Shown: in pieces, positions 1 to 5,415 of the stretch
How positions within the stretch are numbered: the stretch's first letter is position 1
Layout: the number at the start of each line of letters is the position of its first letter
Position numbers and translations under genes: made by a program
NCBI GenBank assembly: GCA_947446625.1
Contig: CANFIE010000148.1
Location: 1 to 8,655 of the forward strand
DNA from: Acetobacteraceae bacterium
GTDB lineage: Bacteria; Pseudomonadota; Alphaproteobacteria; Acetobacterales; Acetobacteraceae
Length of the DNA stretch: 8,655 nucleotides
Direction: 5' to 3'
The notes under the pieces: generated by a model
Told to the model about the DNA's origin: nothing
The model's database searches: none
What the model saw: only the letters and a program-made list of their open reading frames with translations

Positions 1-415
1 CGCTGCCATCGGCCGCCCAAACCCGAATCTCCCCGGCCCAATCGGCCGAGGCCAGCACGCCCTCTGCTGAAACCGCCAACGCCGCCACCGGCGCGGCATG
101 GCCCTCCAGCACCCGCGCCGGCGCCTCGGACCCGCCCGGCGGCCACAGCGCCACCCGGCCATCCTCGCCGGCACTGGCCAGGCCACCGCCCGGCAGCGCC
201 ACCAGTGTCGCCACCGCCCCGGCATGCCAGCGCGCCACCCGCAGCGCCCGGCCCGCGGCCGCGTCCCACCAGATCACGGCGGCATCAAAGCCGGCACTGG
301 CCACCACGCCACCCGGCAGCACCGCGAGCGCCCGCACCGGCCCGCCATGGCCCAATAAATCCTGCGCCCTGGCCGGTGCCATCAGCAGCAGCAGGGCCAT
401 CAACAAAATCCGCAT
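1..415 (-). CDS. Exported WD40-repeat (beta-propeller) protein, C-terminus off the left edge
   Basis: The minus frame stays open from ATG at 415 to position 1 (138 codons, no stop), so the gene is partial at its 3' end. Residues 1-17 form a signal peptide: MRILLM, a Leu-rich core, then A-R-A before Gln18, a good signal peptidase I site. Three WD40-type blades follow at about 21-51, 62-92 and 103-133. They begin with HGGPV, HAGAV or HAAPV and end in IWW, ALW or RVW, with the usual ASAG/ASAD turns. The product should therefore be a periplasmic propeller, a scaffold with no catalytic residues visible here. The blade style resembles alphaproteobacterial WD40 proteins that carry a C-terminal cytochrome c domain, but that part would lie outside the window, so this is inference. 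An in-frame ATG at 427 would add four residues; neither start has a clear Shine-Dalgarno. The gene is divergent from the SirB1-like gene, about 66 bp away. Confidence 0.8.
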   Translation of the reverse strand, partial: MRILLMALLLLMAPARAQDLLGHGGPVRALAVLPGGVVASAGFDAAVIWWDAAAGRALRVARWHAGAVATLVALPGGGLASAGEDGRVALWPPGGSEAPARVLEGHAAPVAALAVSAEGVLASADWAGEIRVWAADGS

Positions 416-481
416 GCCAGGCAGCATGGCACAGGCGGGTTTTGCTTGCAGCCTGGCCCTACCGCCCCGACATTGGCCGCC

Positions 482-1333
482 ATGCCCGAAACTCCCCAGG
501 ACGAGGCGCGCGCCGCCATCACCGCCGCCGGCACCCTGCCCGATGCGGAAATCGACATTGCCGGCGTGGCCCTGCAATTCGCCCGCATCGACACGCCCGA
601 GGCCAATTGGCGTGCCGGCGCCGAGGCCCTCTCCACCCTGGCCCGCCAGGCCGTGCGCGCCGCCATCGGCAACCCCGACGCCGAGGCCGGCGACCTGGCC
701 GAGCGCGCCAATACCCTGGGCGCCGTGCTGCACGAACTGGCCGGCTTCGATGGCGACAGCCAGGACTACGACAACCTGGCCAACGCCAACCTGCTGCGCG
801 TGCTGGAACGCAAGCGCGGCCTGCCCGTGGCGCTCGGCATCCTCTGGCTGCACGCCGCCGAGGCCGCCGGCTGGGGCGCCCATGGCGTGGACTTCCCCGG
901 GCATTTCCTGGTTGCCCTCACCAGCGGCCGTGGTCAGGTGTTGATCGACGTGTTCCACGGCGGCGCCCCGCTCGGCGCCCCGGAATTGCGCCAGCTCATC
1001 AAGCAGGTGGAAGGCGAGAAGGCCGAACTCCGCCCCGGCCTGCTGGTGGCCATGAGCAAGCGCAACGTGCTGCTGCGGCTGCAGAACAACATCAAGCTGC
1101 GCCGCCTGCGCGCCGGCGATATTCCCGCCGCCCTGGCCTGCACCGAGGATATGCTCCGCTTGGCCCCCAACCACGCGCTGATGTGGCGCGAGGCCGGGTT
1201 GATGAACCAGCGGCTGGACCGCATCGGCGCGGCGCTGAGCTGCCTGGACCGCTGCCTGGAATTGGAACCGGAAGGCCCGGTGGCCAGCCGGGTGCGGCTG
1301 GTGCAGGAAGAACTGCGCCAACGCCTGAACTGA
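482..1333 (+). CDS. SirB1-family protein (transglutaminase-like fold plus TPR-like C-terminus)
   Basis: This 283-residue protein matches the SirB1 (YchA-like) family. Its transglutaminase-like core contains NANLLRVLERKRGLPVALG (about 101-119), a following aromatic helix, GVDFPGHFLV (135-144) and VLIDVFHGG (153-161). The RVLE-R-G-P and FPGHFLV signatures are the family hallmark. I see no catalytic-type Cys in this core, as is usual for the family, so enzyme activity is doubtful. Residues about 195-275 (from NVLLRLQNNIK onward) are helical and TPR-like (AALACTEDMLRLAPNHALMWREAGL, in two stretches). The role is unknown; a protein-protein interaction function is plausible. I chose ATG 482 because the family normally begins shortly before the helical N-terminus; an upstream TTG at 446 in the same frame would add 12 residues. 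Neither start has a strong Shine-Dalgarno. It is the first gene of a pair with the DUF1272 gene, 11 nt downstream. Confidence 0.88.
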   Translation: MPETPQDEARAAITAAGTLPDAEIDIAGVALQFARIDTPEANWRAGAEALSTLARQAVRAAIGNPDAEAGDLAERANTLGAVLHELAGFDGDSQDYDNLANANLLRVLERKRGLPVALGILWLHAAEAAGWGAHGVDFPGHFLVALTSGRGQVLIDVFHGGAPLGAPELRQLIKQVEGEKAELRPGLLVAMSKRNVLLRLQNNIKLRRLRAGDIPAALACTEDMLRLAPNHALMWREAGLMNQRLDRIGAALSCLDRCLELEPEGPVASRVRLVQEELRQRLN

Positions 1334-1337
1334 GGAG
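1332..1337 (+). promoter_or_regulatory. Shine-Dalgarno of the DUF1272 gene, overlapping the SirB1 stop
   Basis: GAGGAG lies 7 nt before ATG 1345 and shares two bases with the TGA stop of the upstream gene (1331-1333). A ribosome finishing the SirB1 gene would cover this site, which suggests translational coupling. It also fixes the start of the small gene. Confidence 0.75.
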
Positions 1338-1344
1338 CCCCCGC

Positions 1345-1590
1345 ATGCTGGAACTGCGCCCCTGCTGCGAATGCTGCGGCATCGACCTGCCCCCTGAAAG
1401 CCGGGAGGCGCGGATTTGCAGCTACGAATGCACCTTCTGCGCCGGCTGCACCGACACCACACTGCAAGGCCATTGCCCAAATTGCGGCGGTGAGTTGGTG
1501 CGCCGGCCCATCCGCCCCGCCGCCCGCCTGGCCAAGCATCCGGCCAGCACGGTGCGCAAGGTGAAGCCCGGCGGCTGCCAGGCGGTATAG
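1345..1590 (+). CDS. DUF1272 family cysteine-rich small protein
   Basis: This 81-residue protein has eleven cysteines, ten of them in the first 47 residues (7, 8, 10, 11, 25, 29, 32, 35, 44, 47). They form CxxC-type knuckles including CTFCAGC and CPNCGG. The beginning MLELRPCCECC, the central ICSYECTFCAGC and the ending GELVRRPIRPA are the recognisable DUF1272 signature. Such a pattern is expected to bind one or two zinc ions, but I infer this from cysteine spacing only. The basic tail after residue 52 (RRPIRPAARLAKHPASTVRK) could contact nucleic acid or acidic partners. Biochemical function is unknown for the family. It follows the SirB1-like gene by 11 nt with a strong GAGGAG site, so the two are almost certainly co-transcribed. 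The structured 56-bp repeat array begins only 10 nt after its stop. Confidence 0.9.
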   Translation: MLELRPCCECCGIDLPPESREARICSYECTFCAGCTDTTLQGHCPNCGGELVRRPIRPAARLAKHPASTVRKVKPGGCQAV

Positions 1591-1600
1591 GCGGGTGCCG

Positions 1601-1784
1601 GGCCGATCAGGCGCTGGTTTGAGCGACTGATTCACGGCCCAGGGCGCAAGCGCCTCGGCCGATCAGGCGCTGGTTTGAGCGGCTGATTCACGGCCCACGG
1701 CGCAAGCGCCTCGGCCGATCAGGCGCTGGTTTGAGCGGCTGATTCACGGCCCACGGCGCAAGCGCCTCGGCCGATCAGGCGCTG
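1601..1784. repeat. 56-bp tandem repeat array (three full units and a partial fourth), REP/BIME-like
   Basis: Full units are 1601-1656, 1657-1712 and 1713-1768; a truncated fourth (16 bp) is 1769-1784. Units 2 and 3 are identical; unit 1 differs at two positions (1626 A for G, 1642 G for C). Within each unit, GGCCG-ATCAG (first ten bases) pairs with CTGAT and CGGCC further on, with one internal mismatch, a CGC/GCG extension, an 8-nt loop and a 3-nt bulge (1601-1639 in unit 1). A second small hairpin, GGCGC-AA-GCGCC, follows (1643-1654). Across each junction AGCGCCT pairs with AGGCGCT around a 9-nt loop (1649-1671, 1705-1727, 1761-1783) and would compete with the first hairpin. Location between convergent genes and the palindromic units fit REP/BIME-type elements, which can protect or end transcripts. 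This class assignment is inference. Confidence 0.85.
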
Positions 1785-1873
1785 CTTCGTCCTCGCATGT
1801 AGCGGCGTTCGGGTTTGTAGCGCAGCCAATGGCGCAGGCGCACGGCCAGCGCGCGCATCCGGTTGGGGAGCAT
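1775..1873 (-). CDS. Possible 32-residue basic mini-protein (unrecognised)
   Basis: A short minus-strand ORF runs from ATG 1873 to a TGA at 1777-1775. It encodes 32 residues starting MLPNRMRALAVRLRHWLRY and continuing KPERRYMRGRSSA, with nine Arg and one Lys. GC at third positions is about 80 percent and the residues look protein-like (paired RY motifs, one Trp), but an in-frame stop lies eight codons upstream and the only ribosome-site candidate is a weak GGAAAA about 9 nt before ATG. The stop codon and last codons fall in the truncated fourth copy of the 56-bp repeat, so the repeat may have replaced the original 3' end. It could be a genuine small protein, the remnant of a longer gene, or chance in GC-rich DNA. 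I do not recognise it. Confidence 0.25.
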   Translation of the reverse strand: MLPNRMRALAVRLRHWLRYKPERRYMRGRSSA

Positions 1874-1964
1874 CAGGGGTTTTTCCGTCGCGGTTCAGAA
1901 GCACCGGTCGCGCATTTCGCCACCGGACCGCGGCAGTATCAGGGCGGATTCTTGCCAAAGCCTT

Positions 1965-1983
1965 GGCGCGGGGCCACCGCGCC
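1965..1983 (-). terminator. GC-rich hairpin downstream of the Bug gene, weak terminator candidate
   Basis: A perfect 7-bp stem (GGCGCGG / CCGCGCC) with a 5-nt loop starts 14 nt after the stop codon of the minus-strand operon's last gene. No T-run follows on the minus strand, so it is not a classical intrinsic terminator. It could still pause polymerase or stabilise the mRNA end. The rest of 1785-1997 shows nothing else beyond the mini-ORF candidate. Confidence 0.3.
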
Positions 1984-1997
1984 GAAACAAGCCGGCT

Positions 1998-2969
1998 TCA
2001 GCTGTCCAGGCGAATGCCCAATTCACGAATCAGGGCGCGCCACTGGGTGTTCTCGGCGGCGACGAAGGCGGTGAACTCGGCCGGGCTCATCACCGGGCTT
2101 TCAATGCCGAGGTCGCGGAAGCGAGCCTGGATGTCGGGCTGCGCCACCGCCGCGCGCAGCGCCTCATTTAGCGTGGCCACCAGGGGCGCGGGGGTGGCGG
2201 CGGGTACGCTCATGCCCTGCCAGCCATAGGCCACGGCATTGGCGTGGCCCAATTCGCGCAGCGTGGGCACATTGGGCGCCCGCGGGCTGCGCGCTTCCGA
2301 GAAGCAGGCCAGCGCCTTGACCCGGCCATCGGCGATGAAGGGCGTGCCGGTGGCGCAGTCGATCACCACGCTTTCCACATTGCCGGCCAGCAGGTCCTGC
2401 ATCGCCGCCGGGCCGCCGCGATAGGGCACATGGGTGGCTTCCAGCCCGGTGCGGCGCTTGACCATCTCCATGGCCAGGTGGTGCGGCGAGGCGACGGCGG
2501 GCGAGCCGTAATTCGGCGCCCGGGTCCTGGAGGCGCGGACCAGGGCGGCGAAATCGGCGGCGGGGTGCTCGGGCTTTACCACCAGGAACAGCGGGAAGCG
2601 GCCGATGAAGCCAATGCCGGCCAACTCGCGGTCCGGGTCCACCGGCAAGCGGGCGTAGAGCGCGGGGTTGTAGACCAGGATGCCGTTGTCGACGTGCAGC
2701 AGGGTGTAGCCATCGGCCGGGGCGCGGGCCACGGTTTCGGTTGCCAGCACGGCGCCGCCGCCGGGACGGTTTTCCACCACCACGGGCTGGCCGAACCGGC
2801 TGGAGAGATGCGCGGCGATGAGCCGGGCGAAGAGATCAGAAGCGCCGCCGGGCGGGTAGCCGACCACCCAACGAATCGGGTGGCTGGGGAAGCGCGGCTG
2901 GGCCTGCGCCAAGGGAACGGCCATGGCCGTGCCAAGGGCGCCCAGCGCCAGGGTCCTGCGGTTCAGCAT
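1998..2969 (-). CDS. Bug/TctC-family tripartite tricarboxylate transporter substrate-binding protein
   Basis: This 323-residue protein is of normal length for the Bug (TctC) family of periplasmic binding proteins, which deliver carboxylates and similar small ligands. Residues 1-23 are a signal peptide (MLNRRTLALG, hydrophobic core, A-Q-A before Gln24); the RRTLA stretch is Tat-like, though a Sec route is possible. Family hallmarks follow: YPPGGASD (38-45), the ligand loop region; ENRPGGG (66-72); APADGYTLL; later VPYRGGPAAMQDLLAG and the PNVPTLRELG segment near the C-terminal third. The ligand cannot be read from the sequence. The start is ATG 2969, set by a strong GAGGAG 7 nt upstream; a TTG at 2984 in frame overlaps that site. 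It is the last gene of a minus-strand operon, 36 nt after the AEC permease. No TctA or TctB membrane subunits are in the window, so it is an orphan receptor here. Confidence 0.93.
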   Translation of the reverse strand: MLNRRTLALGALGTAMAVPLAQAQPRFPSHPIRWVVGYPPGGASDLFARLIAAHLSSRFGQPVVVENRPGGGAVLATETVARAPADGYTLLHVDNGILVYNPALYARLPVDPDRELAGIGFIGRFPLFLVVKPEHPAADFAALVRASRTRAPNYGSPAVASPHHLAMEMVKRRTGLEATHVPYRGGPAAMQDLLAGNVESVVIDCATGTPFIADGRVKALACFSEARSPRAPNVPTLRELGHANAVAYGWQGMSVPAATPAPLVATLNEALRAAVAQPDIQARFRDLGIESPVMSPAEFTAFVAAENTQWRALIRELGIRLDS

Positions 2970-2976
2970 GGTTCGG

Positions 2977-2982
2977 CTCCTC
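2977..2982 (-). promoter_or_regulatory. Shine-Dalgarno that sets the Bug gene start
   Basis: GAGGAG on the minus strand is spaced 7 nt from ATG 2969. It lies within the in-frame extension from TTG 2984, which argues against that longer start. Confidence 0.7.
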
Positions 2983-3005
2983 AACCCAATGCTTCGGCTA
3001 TACCG

Positions 3006-3926
3006 CTACCAACCCAGCAAGGCTATCCACAGCGGCAGTGTCAGCGCGGCGGCGGCGTGTTCCAGCGTGGTGATGGCGGCCATCAGCGGTGCGTCTCCGC
3101 CCATGGCGCGGGCCATGACATAGCTGGTGGGTGCGGTGGGCAGGGCGGTGAACACCACGGCAATGGCCAGCGGCAGCGGTTCCAGCCCCAGGGCGGTGCC
3201 AATGGCCCAGGCCAGCGCCGGCATCAGCAACAGCTTGATGGCCCCGGTGGCCACTTGCAGCAGGGCGCGGGCGCGCAGCGTGGCAATCGACAGCGCCGCC
3301 CCCACGCTGAGCAGGCCGAGCGCCACCGAGGCCTGGCCCAACGTGCGGACCAGCGGCGAGATGCCATGCGGCAGGCCGCCCAGGGCCGAGACGACAAAGC
3401 CTACGACGCACCCCAGCAGCATGGGGTTGCGCACCACCTGGCCCAGCACCCGGCGCGGCGAGAAGCGGCGCCCGCCGCTGGTGGGGCCAACGGCGAAGGC
3501 CACGGTGGTAAGGGTTTGCGCCATGGGCACCATGAGGCCGGTGGCCACGGCGCTGAGCGCCAGGCCCTGCGGCCCGAACAGCGCCCCCACCACGGCAAAG
3601 CCCATGAGCTGGTTGAAGCGGATGCCGCCCATCAGCACCGAGGTCATGCTGGCATGGCTGGTGCGGGCCAGCTGCGCCAGGGCCAGGGCGGCCACCATGC
3701 AGAGCGGAATGACCAGCCAGATGACTGCCGCCAGCCGGCCCAGCGGCAATTCGGCCAGCTTCAGCGGGGCAATGGAGGAAACCAGCAGGCAGGGCAGCAG
3801 CACCCAGAACACCAGCTTTTCAATGCCGGCCCAGACCGCATCCTCGGTGATCAGCCGGCGTTTGAGAAAAGCGCCAAGAGCGATCAACCCGAAGGCGGGC
3901 AGAAACCCGTCAAGATATCCGTTCAT
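3006..3926 (-). CDS. AEC (auxin efflux carrier) family transporter, MdcF-like permease
   Basis: This 306-residue inner-membrane protein has about ten hydrophobic helices and the AEC layout: five N-terminal helices, a basic cytoplasmic loop around 144-167 (SGGRRFSPRRVLGQVVRNPML), and five more. Recognisable family segments are FNQLMGF (104-110), the RNPMLLGCVVG start of the second half (166-176), VGAALS (208-213), IKLLLMPALAW (230-240), and the C-terminal PTAPTSYVMARAMGGDAPLM (263-282), followed by TTLEHAAAALTLPLW (286-300). AEC proteins move carboxylates such as malonate (MdcF) or other anions; the substrate here is unknown. ATG 3926 is 6 nt after the stop of the lipoprotein gene, with no strong Shine-Dalgarno, so translation is probably coupled. 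The Bug gene follows 36 nt later, which makes a shared organic-anion substrate an attractive but unproven idea. Confidence 0.9.
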   Translation of the reverse strand: MNGYLDGFLPAFGLIALGAFLKRRLITEDAVWAGIEKLVFWVLLPCLLVSSIAPLKLAELPLGRLAAVIWLVIPLCMVAALALAQLARTSHASMTSVLMGGIRFNQLMGFAVVGALFGPQGLALSAVATGLMVPMAQTLTTVAFAVGPTSGGRRFSPRRVLGQVVRNPMLLGCVVGFVVSALGGLPHGISPLVRTLGQASVALGLLSVGAALSIATLRARALLQVATGAIKLLLMPALAWAIGTALGLEPLPLAIAVVFTALPTAPTSYVMARAMGGDAPLMAAITTLEHAAAALTLPLWIALLGW

Positions 3927-3932
3927 GCGGGT

Positions 3933-4448
3933 TCAGGCGCCAGGCCGGCGGCGGGGCTGGGCGGTGGCGGCGGCTGGGGTGGCGCGGCTGGCAGCGGCGG
4001 CGCTGAGTTGGGCAAGACAGGCGCCTTCGGTGCGGCTGGTGGTGCCGCTGGCGCGGGCGCTGGCATGGGCCACGCGCAACCCACCGCCCTGGCGATAGAG
4101 AATGAGGTCCAGGGCGCAATCCTGCCCGGCATAGAGCCAGATTTCGGCGCCACCTTCCGGCCGGCGCAGGTTGGGTTCACCCAGCCAGCGCAGCAGGGCA
4201 TCGGGCGCGGCGCCCATCAGGTGGGCGGTGCTGCCGGGATGTGTGCCAGCGGGTTGGGCCGACAGGGCAACCAGCGGTGGGGAGGGCGCGTTGTTTGGCG
4301 GCGGCGGCGAGGACGCGGGTGGCGCCAGGGCGGCGCGGCTGGCCTGACTGCTGTTCAACATCTCAGCCAAGACCTCGGCCTCACCGGTGGGTGGCATGGC
4401 ACAGCCCCCGGCGATCAACAGCCACATGAATCGGAGGCGCGGCCCCAT
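3933..4448 (-). CDS. Putative lipoprotein with a BamE/SmpA-like C-terminal domain (hypothetical)
   Basis: This 171-residue protein starts MGPRLRFMWLLIAGGC, a short lipoprotein signal with candidate lipidated Cys16. The hydrophobic core is short and Arg6 is close to the box, so lipidation is likely but not certain. Residues about 40-65 are Ala/Pro-rich (ASSPPPPNNAPSPP), a flexible linker. The conserved-looking part is about 75-149: LMGAAPDALLRWLGEPNLRR, then EGGAEIWLYAG, CALDLILY and EGACLAQL. Cys111 and Cys144 could form a disulfide. The pattern (helix, LGEP, EG-AE-WLY, hydrophobic strand) recalls small BamE/SmpA-like envelope lipoproteins; this is a fold guess. The C-terminal 20 residues are low-complexity Ala/Arg. 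ATG 4448 is set by GGAGAG 8 nt upstream; a longer GTG start at 4529 is unlikely because it would place the signal sequence internally. It is the first gene of the operon with the AEC permease, 6 nt away. Confidence 0.72.
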   Translation of the reverse strand: MGPRLRFMWLLIAGGCAMPPTGEAEVLAEMLNSSQASRAALAPPASSPPPPNNAPSPPLVALSAQPAGTHPGSTAHLMGAAPDALLRWLGEPNLRRPEGGAEIWLYAGQDCALDLILYRQGGGLRVAHASARASGTTSRTEGACLAQLSAAAASRATPAAATAQPRRRPGA

Positions 4449-4456
4449 CGCCCAGG

Positions 4457-4462
4457 CTCTCC
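4457..4462 (-). promoter_or_regulatory. Shine-Dalgarno that sets the lipoprotein gene start
   Basis: GGAGAG on the minus strand lies 8 nt before ATG 4448. It decides between this start and the longer GTG start at 4529. A 7-bp hairpin (CGCTTCC, 3-nt loop, GGAAGCG; 4475-4491) sits 12 nt further upstream in the leader. Confidence 0.65.
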
Positions 4463-4575
4463 GCAGGCCGCGGACGCTTCCCACGGAAGCGCCACGTCCT
4501 GGCATTTGATGTTGCAGCGGCGGGTTCACCCACCGCCCGGTGAGGCAGGCCTGTGCGGCCCGCCCCCGTAGTGGT

Positions 4576-5235
4576 TCAGCCGGTGATGAGCGGCGGGCGC
4601 GACACCGGCTGCGAGGGCAGCGCAGCGGCGGCGGCGTCGGTCAGCATTTCCATGCGGCCGGAAAGCTGGCCGCCTTCCTCCACCGAGAACTTGCGGCAGC
4701 GCACGGTGCCGGAAACCCGGCCGGTGGCGCGGATGACCAGGTTGCCGCGGGCGGTGATGGTGCCGTCGAACACGCCGGCGATGTCGGCATCCTCAACCTG
4801 CACTTCACCCTTGAACACGCCGGACTGGGCAATGGCCAGTTCGGCGGCCTGGATCATCTGGCTTTCGACATTGCCTTCCACCACCAGGCGCTCGGCATCG
4901 GCAACCGTGCCTTGCAGGCTGATGCCGCGGCCGACCACAAGGGTGCGGCGCTCAGCGGCTTCGGGCCGGGCGGCGGGGCGGGCGGGCATGCCCACCTGCG
5001 GCGCGCCCATCGGCGGGCGCGGCGGGGCCGCCATGCCGGGGCCGGCAGGCGGCATGGTCGGCTTGGGAGCCGTGGTGCTCATGGCAGACATTCCCTGGGG
5101 CGTCGTCAGCGTGGGTGGTACGAGTGGTCGTTGTGCGGAAGCCCCGGACTCGGTCGGCGAAACCGAGTTGGAACCCGGTTCGGAGGCCGAAGGCGAGGCC
5201 GGCTGATCGTCTTTCTTACGGCCGAAGATGGCCAT
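4576..5235 (-). CDS. Bactofilin (polymer-forming cytoskeletal protein) with a long Pro-rich N-terminal tail
   Basis: This 219-residue protein carries one bactofilin domain at about 98-199: TLVVGRGISLQGTVADAERL, then VVEGNVESQMI, AELAIAQSGVFKGEVQVEDADI, in two stretches, AGVFDGTITARGNLVIRATG and GTVRCRKFSVEEGGQLSG. The regular 6-residue hydrophobic spacing is that of a right-handed beta-helix, which polymerises end to end without nucleotide. The N-terminus MAIFGRKK matches the short hydrophobic/basic membrane-anchoring motif of many bactofilins. Between them, residues about 9-97 are low complexity, rich in Pro, Ala, Met and Ser (APPRPPMGAP), longer than in typical bactofilins. The C-terminal tail is short (SQPVSRPPLITG). 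The start is ATG 5235 with GGAGG 9 nt upstream; an upstream in-frame start would add an unrelated tail. A role in cell shape, division-site or envelope organisation is known for the family; the specific role here is open. There is no M23 peptidase neighbour. Confidence 0.93.
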   Translation of the reverse strand: MAIFGRKKDDQPASPSASEPGSNSVSPTESGASAQRPLVPPTLTTPQGMSAMSTTAPKPTMPPAGPGMAAPPRPPMGAPQVGMPARPAARPEAAERRTLVVGRGISLQGTVADAERLVVEGNVESQMIQAAELAIAQSGVFKGEVQVEDADIAGVFDGTITARGNLVIRATGRVSGTVRCRKFSVEEGGQLSGRMEMLTDAAAAALPSQPVSRPPLITG

Positions 5236-5244
5236 GCTGTTCCC

Positions 5245-5249
5245 CCTCC
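5245..5249 (-). promoter_or_regulatory. Shine-Dalgarno that sets the bactofilin start
   Basis: GGAGG (inside a longer GGAGGGGG) on the minus strand is 9 nt from ATG 5235, the start that gives the MAIFGRKK N-terminus. The leader upstream contains a GCG-trinucleotide run and a 5-bp hairpin (GGGGC, AAG, GCCCC on the plus strand, 5272-5284). The rest of 5236-5415 shows no convincing promoter, only an AT-rich patch near 5371-5395. Confidence 0.6.
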
Positions 5250-5415
5250 ACAGCGGTGCGGCGGCGGCGGCGGGGCAAGGCCCCCGGGGGGACTCCGCCT
5301 TCACACGTCGTGCCCTTCGGCTAACACGCTGGCCGACCGGGGCACAACACTCCGCGCCGCGCCTGGGCGGCTTATGGCTTGAATATTTCGTTATGCCCGG
5401 CCGGGATGCCGATGG

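Noticed and set aside
205..1590. 461-codon plus-strand frame covering the SirB1 gene and ending in DUF1272
   Set aside because: Only the last 81 codons (DUF1272) look like protein. The rest is Arg/Pro/Ala-rich and out of frame with the clear SirB1 homologue.
934..1635. 233-codon minus-strand frame starting in the first repeat unit
   Set aside because: It is antisense to the SirB1 and DUF1272 genes and has no recognisable domain.
1601..1768. CRISPR array or short tandem minus-strand peptides (GTG-AAT-CAG frames) in the 56-bp repeats
   Set aside because: The units are contiguous with no variable spacers, so it is not CRISPR. The 20-codon GTG frames have no ribosome sites and 56 is not a multiple of three.
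3006..3926. Auxin transport function for the AEC protein
   Set aside because: The family name comes from plant PIN proteins. Bacterial AEC members mostly move carboxylates, and nothing here indicates auxin.
4519..4537. Hairpin (GGC/GCC with inner GGGT/ACCC) after the bactofilin gene as a terminator
   Set aside because: The stem is short and bulged with no T-run. The 127-bp gap to the lipoprotein gene may be read through or may hold a promoter; the sequence does not decide.
2244..4571. 775-codon plus-strand open frame opposite the Bug/AEC/lipoprotein operon
   Set aside because: It is antisense to three recognisable genes with good ribosome sites. Its product is Gly/Gln/His/Arg-rich with no domain, typical of a shadow frame in GC-rich DNA.
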